Shown here piece by piece: positions 1-10,745 of a stretch of 64,000 nucleotides of DNA. The stretch's first letter is position 1, and every line of letters starts with the position of its first letter. The notes below the pieces were generated by a model, which ran no database searches, had not been told where the DNA came from, and saw nothing but the letters and a program-made list of their open reading frames with translations. Source of the DNA: Galeruca laticollis (lineage: Eukaryota; Arthropoda; Insecta; Coleoptera; Chrysomelidae); NCBI GenBank assembly GCA_963921935.1, contig OY998180.1, positions 207,168,244-207,232,243 on the forward strand, in the 5' to 3' direction. The position numbers were made by a program, and so were the translations under genes.

Positions 1-625
1 CTCTCAACCTGAGTCAAGTAACCGTGATAAAGAGTAACAAAAATTCCTCTTTTTATTTATTATGAGGTATATATAAGACAAAAAGAGAACCCCAACTCAA
101 TTTACTATTAAAACCGGTCTAATGAGAAGCAATAATAATGAAGATCTGGGGGCAACGAATCAGTGTATACAAGATCTATTGAAGGAAACCAACGAGAATC
201 CCAACCAACAATTGTAATCAAAACAGTATAATGGGAAACTGACTCAAAAGTTCAAGTTGGGAAACTCAAAGAGGAATCTATTGATAATGGAAGCAAAAGT
301 CAACATCCGAAAAAAACACGGGAATGATAAAGTTGAACAGTTATTCTGAAATAAACAACAAATATAGCAAAATGAAACAAAACTTAATTAAAACAAAGCC
401 TCAAAAGCTTTCTATGTCAAGAAAGTTTATATCAATAAAGAAAACTAAAAGTGTTCAAATAGTTAAAAATTGTCAAGAAACATAAGAATAAGACAAAAAC
501 CAAAAACAAAAAAAGAAGACAATGGGAAGAAAAGAAATTGAATGTTAAAATAAAACAAGCAAAAAAGGTTTAAGAAACACCTGAAACCGGCGTTAATAAT
601 TGTGTGTATTAATAAAATCAACATT
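1..625. other. AT-rich stretch, nothing recognised
   Basis: Purine-rich, A-rich sequence with no open frame that resembles a protein. It may hold the 3' tail of the Penelope relic that reads leftward from 1140, but no terminus is visible. Confidence 0.4.
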
Positions 626-1140
626 TTAGCCTAACAAATCATTATTTATGTGTATGTCCTCAAGAAAGTCTAATCTATTATAATTTCTAAGAGTGACCCC
701 GTGCAAAATTTTCGAATTCCTACTAGGGCTAAAATTATGGTTGTTGAATCTTAAGTGATGTCCAAAAGCAGAATCCTTACTCGGATGTTCCAATATCCGA
801 GTTTTAAACGGTCTACAAGTTCTACCAATATAGGTTGCCTCACAATTACCATACTCACGCTTATAAATTCCACTTTTTGAAAGCTTATCAATTCTATCCT
901 GGAATTCACCAAATGTCTACCTAAAACGTTAAACGTTTTGTAAGAGATTTTTACATCTTCTATATAATTGTTGATACGCCTGGCTATTTTGTTTGAAATG
1001 TTATTCAAAAAAGGAAAGGTGTGTATGGATATTTTTATGGATTCATCTTTATTGCCTGACGAGTAAATAACCTCACTTCTTTATTCTAATTTTCTTTTCA
1101 TTACATTTATTGGTTTACTTGCTTGTAGGTAAACACCGAT
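626..1140 (-). pseudogene. Penelope-like element, C-terminal GIY-YIG endonuclease relic
   Basis: Reading leftward, the end of a Penelope-like polyprotein is spread over two frames. The first part (about 1140-910) includes the motif ISYKTFNVLG, typical of the linker after the reverse transcriptase. After a frameshift near 910 the GIY-YIG nuclease follows: SGIYK at 863-874, YIGRT near 820-832, then an arginine, EH, and a HL...NH stretch, ending at a TAA at 626-628. In Penelope elements this domain nicks the target DNA. The reverse transcriptase itself is not visible upstream, and there is an in-frame stop near 1081, so this is a 5'-truncated dead copy. The domain order and spacing make the family call fairly secure even though no long open frame survives. 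Confidence 0.75.
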
Positions 1141-1645
1141 GATGACTTAATAGTTGAAAACGCTTTGCTACGATTTGGAAAATTTTACACGAAAGACAAA
1201 AAAGTTTTATTCAATTATATTGAGACGTGTACACAGCTTGAAAGTTTTTTATTTGTTACAAGTCAGTATCAGAGCTTTTCAGTTTCTGGTAATTTAATTT
1301 ATAATTAAGATGAACAGTCTATCGAAAATTCATTGAGTAATATAATCTTCAGTGCAAATAATATAGTTCTAATAACTAGTATCTACACAGGTTTCGATTG
1401 TCCGATCATATTCAATTCATTATCTTCTGTTAATAAGTTGGAAAAACGTCGCATTCTCAATCCGGAAGTCTCTCTTTTCAAATTGACACTGGCCGCGGGT
1501 TTTATACCTAGTATTGCAATCTGGCAACTGACAGCTATATCGTAAAGTAGGACATTTTTGAGGTTATACGTACTCAGAACATTTTGACATACGAGCGCCA
1601 TTTGTGTTGTTTACAGTAAATTAAACGTTTCATCTCGGCCCAAAA
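1141..1645. other. 5' flank of the mariner copy
   Basis: No protein is recognised. The last 60 bases lead straight into the mariner start codon and probably belong to that element's 5' untranslated region. I could not find a 5' terminal repeat matching the 3' end at about 2690, so the left end is either lost or too diverged to see. Confidence 0.4.
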
Positions 1646-2644
1646 ATGGAATTGAGTCGTGAACATTTTCGTGCGATTATTTTTTACAACTTTCGACGTG
1701 GATTAACTCAGCAACAGTGCATGGATGAACTTAATTCAATTTTTGGCGATGAAGCTCCATCAAGGACCAGTGTTTATCGATGGTATGGTGAATTCAATCG
1801 TGGTCGTAGTTCACTCCAAGACGAATTTCGTGAAGGTCATCCAAAATCAGTTGTTGTTCCGAAAACCATTGACGCTGTGCGCGAACTGATATTGCAAGAT
1901 CGTCATGTGACCTATCGTGAGTTTGAGACAACCATAGGCATTAGTGGGACCAGCATACATTCAATATTGCATAAACATTTGACTGTTAACAAAATTTGTT
2001 CGCGTTGGATCCCACACAATTTGTCAATCGCTCAATAAAAGACTCGCGTCGATTGGTCGAAAGAAATGCTCAAAAAATACGATCGCGGTGATTCGAAACA
2101 CGTCTTAGACATCGTGACAGGTGATGAAACGTGGATTTACGCGTATGAGTCCGAAAATAAACAGCAGTCGATTGTTGGGGTGTTTCAAGATGAGCCAAGT
2201 CCAACAAAAGTTGTTCGCGAACGAAGCACACCCAAGCAACCGTACCACTAGAACAACGCAGAACAGTGGTACACAACCATTTGTTTGCCAGTTGCCTTCC
2301 AAGAAATCAGGAAAACCAACCGCCGAAGATGGATCACTCTTCACCACGACAATGCGAGCTCTCACATATCGGCTCAAACAACTGCATTTTTGAGCACCCA
2401 AAACATCGATTTGATGAGTCATCCGCCGTATAGTCCTGACTTGGCACCAAATGACTTCTTTTTATTCCCGTACATAAAAAACAAACTGAGACGTCAACGG
2501 TTTTCGACACCTGAAGAAGCGGTTGCTGCATTCACAATGCATGTTTTAGAGATACCTCAATCAGAGTGGCAAAAGTGCTTCGACAATTGGTTCAAACGCA
2601 TGGGGAATATTTTGAAAAACAATAAAGTGATTTTCGATGATTAA
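1646..2644 (+). pseudogene. mariner transposase (SETMAR/mori-like), broken
   Basis: Cut-and-paste transposase of the mariner family. The N-terminal helix-turn-helix region (MELSREHFRA..., with TSVYRWYGEF) starts at an ATG at 1646. Catalytic residues are all present: first Asp in VTGDETW, second in LHHDNASSH, third in YSPDLAPND. The count between the second and third is 34, giving the DD34D signature. Everything lies in one reading frame, broken by a TAA at 2036-2038 and a TAG at 2249-2251. About a dozen residues that mariner proteins normally carry are missing around 2235-2260, an in-frame deletion. The 3' terminal repeat probably ends at 2690 (...GGCAACCCTCG, followed by TA). Too damaged to be active. 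Confidence 0.9.
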
Positions 2645-2690
2645 TATTTGTTTTTGTTCTCTATTCCCGAAATATAAAAGGCAACCCTCG

Positions 2691-4613
2691 TATAACGATA
2701 TATTAATATTGAAGACACGGTTTGCTTCACCATATACATTTATCAACTAAAACCTACAGTAGCCAAAAAAAAATACTAGTTCTTACTAAATTATGTGAAT
2801 TTTCGAGTTGACCATTTAATTAAAATTTATTTGGCAAACTAAGAAATAAATATTATCGAAAAACTACTTTCTTCATTTAAAAATATGAAGAAATTGAATA
2901 TGATTGAACTGAAATTTTAGCTCAAAGTTGACATTGTCTTCCACCAATTTAATATAGTGAATAAATCAATTCATAACACTTTTCTACTCCATTCATTAGG
3001 TAAGCCTCTAAAAAGTGCTATTTTAAAGCTGGTGCATCCATACGAAATGAAAAGGTGGGTTAGGCAGTTTTATGGCTTAATCGACTAATGCGAAATGTTC
3101 CCGAATAATAAAGTGATGTAGGTAGAGTGAGTGAAATAAGGGCTAGAAAGACAAAAGTGAAAGATAAAAAACGGGGCACCCGCAAACATAGTGACCTGAT
3201 TTAGTATAAGTATTGTAACGATCGATGAACGAGGGCGTACAAGGCCGGCGCGTGGCCCTCCTACGTACAAGGGCGCAAATCGCTATGCCTTGCCTTTTAC
3301 CTGAATTCGAATTTAATATAACCACAGGATCGGATCAGAGCCCCAGCTTCACCCAACCAAATGTAAATAAGTAACTTGTAATGAATAAATAAGTTGAAGA
3401 TAAACTAGTGAAATAACATTACCAACAACAGAGAGTAAATTGCTTATACATATAATCAATAAAAAATAAAGAAGACATAATATATACTCTAACGTTCAAA
3501 AGTTTATCATCATCTGTTTATATAAACAAACGATTGCTAACTATGCGCCGTGGAAATTAGCATTACAAAAGTTAATTTTACGATATTTTACGACCGTTTA
3601 CACAATAACGTTACGATAATCATGAAGTTTTAACAAATTCTTTTATATTGACTAAACATATCAATTTAACGAATCAAAGGGATAATTTCATCATAGTTCT
3701 CTCAAAACGGAATCGACGATTAACTGCAGTTCTGAATTATGAACAAGAAACACCCATTTCAATAACAACAATAATAATTAAACGTCTGAAGAAATAAATA
3801 CAAACATAACCGGAAAATTAAGCACGATTCACAGTGAGCCAGAAATATTCGAACATGATTAAAGATGTATAGATTTTATAAATCAGCAATGATCATATCA
3901 ATTACCAGTCATTTCTGCCACTGAAGTTGTTTAGGATGAATTCGATAGGATGAAAACTCAATCTATGACCTAGTTAGTAACTATATTCTATGCCCCTCGC
4001 AACAATGCATTTCTCGTCCTTTTCAATGTCCTCTCAAATAAATTGTAAATGGCATTGAAATCTCTTGAGATACGGGAGAGGTACAGCGAGGTTTGTTTTG
4101 GAATTAACCGTAAGTTTGGTCTTTTACGAAACATAGAGATATGCATGTAATCAACCAATTGGAATGAATTTTATAATGCAAAAACCCTCGATTGCGCCTT
4201 ATTTTCAACCAAAATGTATATACCTAGAGTGTAATGAAGTTTTTCGATTGTTCAGGAAAATCACGACATATTTTATGTACTACTCATGCCTTCAAGTGTT
4301 TCGGAAATCTTAAATGTCTTGTTATCTGATGTATTGGAAAAGATCACATTAAAAAATGAAAATTATTCGATTACAGAAATTCAGTACAACACACTCAATA
4401 CTTGTTCCCTGTTTAGGTCTTAATAATGAGAAAGTATAGGAAACGCATTTTAGCATTAATACATAAACTAACAATTCTGCAAGTTACATATACTCAGTGG
4501 CATAGAAACCCGAACACCCATTAAAACATATTGTCTTTCGGCAATATTTGGCATGAATTAAAATTTCACTCCAATCGGATGAGGATAATCTAATTTTCTG
4601 CTCACCAACTTTA
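2691..4613. other. intergenic, no gene recognised
   Basis: AT-rich DNA. A short GC-richer patch at about 3215-3300 has no convincing frame. Possible small transposon scraps, but none can be named. At 4493-4530 a motif beginning CAGTGGCATAGAAACCCG looks like a Tc1-type terminus and may be the outer end of the neighbouring Tc1 relic; no partner repeat was found on the other side. Confidence 0.35.
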
Positions 4614-5468
4614 CTAATGAGTTGAAGCTCCACGATTTCTTATATATTCCCTAATGCGTCTAGGCATACTCATAATCAGGTGCTCCTCCTGGTGTTTCTC
4701 ATCCATGTCAGCTCTATCTCATGTGAAAGAGCCATCAGAGTTGCGGAGGATACTGTCAATTTCTTAATCTTCCACCATATCCTACACATGTTCATTTGGG
4801 GACAAATCCGGAGATCTTGGGGGCTAAGGTAGGAGATGAATTTGAGCCTGGCAGAAGTAGTCAAAGGTTTGTTTGGTTATACGCGGCGAGCGTTATATTG
4901 GTGAAAAGTTGGATTTTGAAGTTTCCTTCATATTGCCCCCAATGAAGACTAAATGTGACCTTGAACCATGAGTAATAGCACCCCATATCATAACTCTAAC
5001 TGCGCGATGTACAGTTGCGGCTAATAAAAAATGGGACAACTCTTTGTCTAATTCTAGCTGCTTGAATTTGTCTTATGAATATGTCATATTGCAACATTTA
5101 AGATTCGACATCTGTCAGACAATTCCTAATTAGAAAAGTCGATTGAATCGATGGTCCAGATTTGAAGGTAACACCAACTGAGGTCGGTATGAAAAAAGTC
5201 CAAACCTTCTATAAACACTTCGCATTTCAAGAACCCTCTATGTTTTGCAAACCACTGAATTGCTGTTGCCCTTGTCGATGATAAACGATTTCTTAGAGAT
5301 AATAACCTTAGGCGACGATATTGGCCCTCTGTTCACTAGTCCTATGGCTCTTCGTTTTCAGCCTTCTTGGTGGGATGCCTGATAATATCTGACAACAGTA
5401 TCCACGCTCCTACCAATTCGAGCTCTCTCGAACTCAGTTAGCTGCCGATAATTTGCATTTCTTCGCAT
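4614..5468 (-). pseudogene. Tc1-like transposase relic
   Basis: Read leftward from an ATG at 5468, the decayed protein begins MRRNANYRQLTEFERARIG, the usual start of a Tc1 helix-turn-helix domain. Around 5010-4960 it shows VMIWGAITHGSRS, the conserved block between the first and second catalytic acids. Near 4810 it has PRSPDLSPNEHVW, which holds the third catalytic position. The C-terminus ends MSMPRRIREYIRNRG before a TAG at 4614-4616. These blocks lie in different frames, with several frameshifts and stops, so no single open frame remains. The order and spacing of the motifs identify the family; the subfamily is not resolved. Confidence 0.8.
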
Positions 5469-6306
5469 TGTAGGTATGATAAACACTTGTGGATTCCTGT
5501 AAGGCGACGTTTAAAACCAGTGTACTCGATTAAATTATGTATTCTGATATCGGAATGGACCGGTTCGTCCAGAACTTACAGCTAAAAAACGTAACTTTTA
5601 ATTGAGAGAACTCATTGCCTGTCGCTTACATACAGGAATATACTATTAGAATCAACGATTGATAAATTATACAATAAACTGTATCAAGCACTGCCTATAT
5701 TTCCACCCGTATGAAGTTATCCTCGAATATTTTTTACAAAATTAACTGATCTTTTGCAAAAAAATTTAATATAATGACATTTTAATAGGCTACATTATTT
5801 TACAACCAAAAATTAAAGATTAAGTGAATAAACATTTTTCAAATAACTCTTGTACATATTTCACTGACTCTGAATCGAAGACCGAAAAATAAAGAAAAAA
5901 TTATTCAACTATTACAAAGAATAACTAATTAGAAACAAATTGAATAAAAATTGTGATGTAAGTATTTTTGGGTACAACCCCATTGCGCCTATTCTACCTG
6001 GTCTAATCCGGGTCTCAAAAGGGTCGGGAATTTACGAGAACCCAGTAAAAATAAGCCTAATCTGTTTTTTTTTCAACTACTGATGAATAATGTTTCTACC
6101 ACTAATAAAAATTTATTTGCAGCAAGCGATTTTTTTCTAGAAACTTTTTTTAAATGGACGTGTTTTCTCTGTGAATGACATCCTGTCCCTGCTCATTATC
6201 GGAATACCCCCTACCCTAACAAATACCATAAAATCAGAATTATTTACGAAAATTGTTCATTACTGACCAAATCTTCAGTGTTGTAGTTCCTTGTGACACA
6301 ATAAAA
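5469..6306. other. intergenic and presumed 5' leader of FLYWCH gene
   Basis: No gene is seen. The last 60 bases precede the FLYWCH start codon at 6307 and may be its 5' untranslated region. A G/C-rich patch at about 5975-6030 (AACCCCATTGCGCC...) is reminiscent of the GGCGCAA motifs at 10.6-10.7 kb. Confidence 0.3.
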
Positions 6307-6808
6307 ATGGAGTTTATGTATAGTGAAAAAGGCAAGATGTTAGTGGTTTTCGAAAATTTCAAGTTACGACATTGCAGTGTAACAAAACTTGGTATAAAGT
6401 GGAGGTGTACCAATAAAAACTGTACTTCCAAGTTATTCACCGATGAAGGAATGAAGACAATTTTGGGTAAATATAGTGTTTTGCATTATAATTGATATTA
6501 TGAAATGAAAGAAGATTTGTTATTCCGAAATAAAAACAACGATTTTGATGTCATTAGGCTCCGCCACTGCAGAAAGCAATAACATTTTTTTTTATCTTAG
6601 ATTTGTTTATTTTTCAACAATTTCCTGAATTTTGTTGTCTTTTTATATAGATAAACCTACGCATCACAATCACGAATCTTCAACAACACTGCACCGCCAA
6701 ATAATTTCAAGCGGCATCAAACGAAAAGCTTCAGACGATATTTGTGAAAAACCGGCAAAACTTATTCATCGAGAGTTGTTTCAGTCACCCCTAACCATAG
6801 ACAAATAA
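6307..6808 (+). CDS. FLYWCH zinc-finger protein, two exons, probably the N-terminus of a MULE (Phantom-like) element
   Basis: FLYWCH fingers bind DNA and occur at the N-terminus of Phantom-type MULE transposases and in the host genes derived from them. Exon 1 starts at ATG 6307 and reads FMYSEKGKMLVVFENFK, then KWRCTNKNCTSKLFT, giving the aromatic, W-x-C and second-cysteine positions of the domain. It ends at 6466 before a GTAAAT donor. The acceptor TATATAG is at 6644-6650. Exon 2 opens at 6651 with a phase that matches and supplies the missing H-x-H pair (PTHHNHE), so splicing completes the finger. Exon 2 continues with basic sequence to a TAA at 6806-6808. The transposase block at 9468 lies downstream on the same strand. 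The clean splice phase argues for a real intron; the early stop suggests decay or a shortened protein. Confidence 0.65.
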
Positions 6809-8381
6809 TATAAGAGACGGTTTGATGCATAGGCAAGTGGCACAACGTTTCTTCGCCGCCACCCGCGCATGGAGTCGCGCGAACTACAAGACTGTTTTAC
6901 ATAAACAAAATAGAATAAAACAATTTAAAATATTATAAATGACAATGAATTTCAACATATTGCCTTTATTGTGAATAAATATTATAAAATATACTAGTAT
7001 ATTAACTTTTAAGTCATTAAAAATGAAAATATACAAAATCAATCTTAAATTGGTTTGTGTGAATACGGCTTGTGTTTGTCTAAAAATATGGTTATATTGG
7101 TTATTGTTACAAGTTCTAAGGATGAGTAAAATTAGTATAGTTTTGTTCAATTTATTTAGGTTTCCCGTTCTAATAAAGTAAATAAAAGTAAGTGAACATT
7201 TAAAATGCCATTACCAGGTATTATTCGTCATAGTTGTATTGTAAAAAATTGTTAATAGTAAATATTTTTGGCCACTTCGCAATTTGGGTTTAAGAACAAA
7301 ACATTTTTCAAATTTTCATCATAAGCTATGTTTCTAGTTTCGTACGTTTAATTGCGAAGAATGTATGGCTAATTTGCAGAGAGATATTTTAGTTGTTCAC
7401 CACCGTGGTTTCACTTCGTTCAAAGAAAATGATGATAAAATACGTCTGATCTGTGTACAGAGAAGTTGTTAAATTTCTTTCAATACTGCATGACTTTGTT
7501 ATCATATTTCACCACTTTTCGTTCATGTAGAAAATATTACTGAAAAAAATAACACTTTGCAAAAGGTTATATAAATTTTGATTTATTCATCTGTCTAGAA
7601 CATAAATCATACGTATTTTCTCAACTCATAAAAGTTTGTGTTCCCTTATTAATTGAAAAATATAATGATGGTAAGAGGACTAACAAACAAAAATATCTTT
7701 TTTATAATTCGCGTATAAAAGAGACTTCATTATAACATTGTTTACAGTGTCACAATGAAGCTCTTTGAACACTGTTATAGTAATTTTTAGTGTACAGTTG
7801 GTTATTGTATTTAGTTATATTTTTATTTGACATTTGACTTTAACCTTGACACAAATTATAAATAAAATGGTCTAGCGTTGTTCTAGCTAGCAAATTATTA
7901 TATTAAAGGTAAATTACAATGATTTATATATTAAAACTATTAATGAATAAAGTACGCTACCGTTTATTTATCAATGATTTGTCAATTGTTTATTTTTATA
8001 TTGTATAGGATCAATATATAGGTATACAAAATGTTCGATTTTTGGGATAAATTACCAGATATCTATGTGAAGATGTATTACAGAAATAATTCTGTTCATG
8101 ATATAATATAATAGATCGCAAGAGCATATACGAAAAAGCTCTTTTTTAAACATAATCATCCTCTTTTTGCTTAAATGAAAGTTTGTTTACAATTTACACA
8201 ATTATTCGGTTATAATATGTCAAAAGTCAGAAGTGCTGAATAAAACCATCTGTGATCTGACCAATTAGGAATCTACAGAATTGCCAACTTAAATTCAAAC
8301 CACTCCTCCTAGTTTAAAAACAGGGATTATATGAAATTCTACTTTATTTAAATAATTAAATAAATGCGAATTATAAAAAAT
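6809..8381. other. intergenic or intronic, no gene
   Basis: Very AT-rich, apart from a short GC-richer stretch at 6820-6885. No coding signal is visible. It lies between the FLYWCH exons and the MULE block, so it could be intron or a later insertion. Confidence 0.35.
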
Positions 8382-8508
8382 ATTGTGTAAAAGTTGTGCC
8401 ACAATGACTTTCTGTAGTACTCGTGATTTGCACAACTCACCGCTTCGCGGTTCGTTGTGCAAACTTCACTCGTACTATAAAACGAGTCATTGTGACACTT
8501 GTTTTACA
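8382..8508. repeat. long hairpin, MITE-like
   Basis: An inverted repeat of about 60-bp arms. The outer arm (TTGTGCCACAATGACT...) pairs with AGTCATTGTGACACTTG. The centre forms a tight stem, TTGCACAAC-TC-ACCG-CTT-CGCGGT-TC-GTTGTGCAA, with TC facing TC at the mirrored position. It looks like a small non-autonomous element, but I could not define target-site duplications. Confidence 0.7.
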
Positions 8509-8772
8509 AATAACTATTTGTTACTTAAAACGTACTACTTTTAATTTACTTTTTGTTTCAGACCTGTTCCTGTCTTCATGGATATCGAGAATCTAGTTTT
8601 TAACTTCCTTTTATTAAAATGTTTGTTGGTTTTGTTGTCAATAATTTTAAAATAACAATGTGCAATTTGATGTGATATTGGATTAATTTTCTTAAATATA
8701 ATGTAATGTAATTTTAGTAGAAATATGTAAATGTGATTAATAATTTTTTTTATATTATGTGCAGGTTAATAT

Positions 8773-9187
8773 AGTATATTAAGTAAGTGTCAAAAAGGTT
8801 ACTTTAGTCACGAGTTTTACCAGGCACGAGTGGAGCGAAGCGGAACGAGTTCCTTGTGAAACGAGTGACTAAAGACGTTTTTAACACGAGGTGCTTACTA
8901 TACTTTTTCTTCGCCCGCGGGAAGGAAAAAATTATATTTGAATTATATTCATTATATGACGGACGATGGCTGACAGCTGACTGACAAATCAAATGACGCA
9001 GAATAACAAAATTATCACGGAACATGAAATGTAACATACAAAAGATACACTTGATTTGACGTTTAGAAAACAAAAGACAAACGAGATGTGACTTTTCGCA
9101 TTTTAAACACTAGTATTTAAAGAGTCGTTTTGTGTATGTCAAACCCGTGTTCAAAGTGCGGTTTTAGTAACGGAAGTAGAAAAAAAA
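8773..9187 (-). repeat. dispersed 0.4-kb repeat, copy A
   Basis: One of three copies in this window (others 34848-35203 and 43034-43442, both on the opposite strand). In the orientation of the other copies it runs from TTTTTCTACTTCCGTTAC to CACTTAC..AATATACT. No terminal inverted repeat is visible. Near its 3' end it carries a hairpin containing CACTCGTTCCGCTTCGC-like sequence. An open frame of about 90 codons crosses the copy but is not kept in the other copies, so I do not call it a gene. Confidence 0.85.
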
Positions 9188-9467
9188 TTTAAATGTTTGC
9201 TGTTTTCTTATTTATCTAAATTATTTGTCTCAAACTTGTTTATTATAATTATTTCATTACAAAATGAAATATAATTTTTTGAAATGAAATAATTATATAA
9301 TAAAAAATTTTAAGACAAACTATCAAATGTACCTACCAATAATCCAAACTACCAAATTTAAATATCCCGCCTGTAAGAATTAGTTCTGCCCCCCGCAAGG
9401 GGTGCGTTCAGATCGACGCGATGCCAGCTGTTTGTACGGGAACGAACACTCTCTTATTACTTTCTAT

Positions 9468-10488
9468 ATGCCCCTAACACTAGACAAGTTCACAACCAAG
9501 GACATACACCACATACGCAGAGGTTTGTATGAAACTTGAAGAAAAGAACTGCCAAAATTATCGAAAAATATTGGTGAGCTACAAACTGTTCTGAACGACA
9601 TGTCGATTCAAACGTTTAAAGGGGGAGAACATTTTCTACTAGCGAATGATTTTGAATCGAACATTGTAACTTTTTCTTGTGTTACTAATTTAAAGTTTCT
9701 AGTTCAGTGTAAAACAATATATGTAGATGGCACTTTTAAATATGCCCCAAAATTCTTTTTACAATTGTTTACTATACACGGTATGCAAAACGGCCACTAT
9801 GTTCCTCTTGTTTTTTGTTTATTGCCAAATAAGTCGCACAAGTCATATTTAAAATGTTTTGAAATCGTAAGCCAAGAATGCGTAAAACTAGGATATCAAT
9901 TTGAACCTGCTGAAGTTATATCGGATTTTGAAAACTCTATTCATTTATCCATAAGATTACTGTGGCCAGAAACAAAAATTATAGGATGCAGATTTCATCT
10001 AAATCAAGCTTGGATTAGAAAAATCCAAAGTTTCGGGTTGATGTCCGAATACAAAAACAATGATTCACTTATTGGATGTATTTTGGACACTTGGCTTGAC
10101 ATTTTTAGAGCCAGCAACAGTGGGAGACTGTTTTGCCTTTGATTTTGATCAAATGTTGACGAATGACGCAACATTGAGAAATTATTTTTATTATCTTGTT
10201 TATAATTATATAGACGAGGATTCTAAATTTCCTCCTAAAATTTGGGCTTGTGCTGAAGCTAGTAGTTACAGAACAACAAATTGCTGTGAATCCTTTCATT
10301 CCGATTTAACTAAAAGTTTTTATGCACCTCATCCGAATATTTTTAAATTTGTTCAAATATTGAAGAAATTTCAAACTAAAACTTACATTAAAATTAATAG
10401 TATTCATTTACCAATTAAAATTACAAATAAATCGTACAAAGACAGAATTGAAATCTTAGCCGAAAAATTAAATTTATTTAAACAATGA
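9468..10488 (+). pseudogene. MULE transposase (Phantom-like)
   Basis: Mutator-like transposase core with its acidic triad in order: IYVDGTFKYAP (first D), VISDFENS (second D), CCESFHSDL (E). Other MULE hallmarks are PLVFCLLPNK and GCRFHLNQAW. The frame starts at an ATG at 9468 (MPLTLDKFTTKDIHHIRRG), has a TGA at 9537-9539, is open from 9600, and shifts frame near 10070. The continuation gives FPPKIW, TTNCCESFHS and HPNIFKFV and stops at 10488. The FLYWCH exons upstream on the same strand fit the Phantom architecture. The 5' end PLT-x-DK repeats the last residues of the FLYWCH exon. One stop plus one frameshift makes it a recent but dead copy. Confidence 0.85.
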
Positions 10489-10630
10489 CAAATTGAAAGG
10501 TTCGATTTTGTAAAAATTGCGTCTTATCATTATAATAAAATTTGTATATAAATAAATGTCTTGTACACTTTGAATAAATGTCTTGTATACTTTGTCAATG
10601 ATTATTTGAGGTATTTTAGTTGAAAAGTAA

Positions 10631-10745
10631 AACCGGCGCAACTGGGCTATGCCCATTTTAGGGGCTGGTCGGTTGCGGGCGCAATTGGGTTATACGATTT
10701 CTTGTACCTGTTTAAAATTGGCGCAACTGGGCTATGCCCGTATTT
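10631..10745 (+). repeat. GC-rich short direct repeats
   Basis: The 20-mer GGCGCAACTGGGCTATGCCC begins near 10635 and recurs near 10721; a diverged copy, GGCGCAATTGGGTTAT, lies near 10678. This is a G/C island in AT-rich DNA, directly after the MULE stop and before the 162-bp tandem array. It may be a subterminal repeat of that element. Confidence 0.65.

Noticed and set aside
8804..9073. 89-codon frame on the minus strand within repeat copy A
   Set aside because: It is not kept in copies B and C, and it is explained by the hairpin-bearing repeat.
8773..9187. Helitron identity for the 0.4-kb repeat
   Set aside because: It has a 3' hairpin, but no 5' TC, no 3' CTRR end and no A|T insertion pattern that I can confirm.
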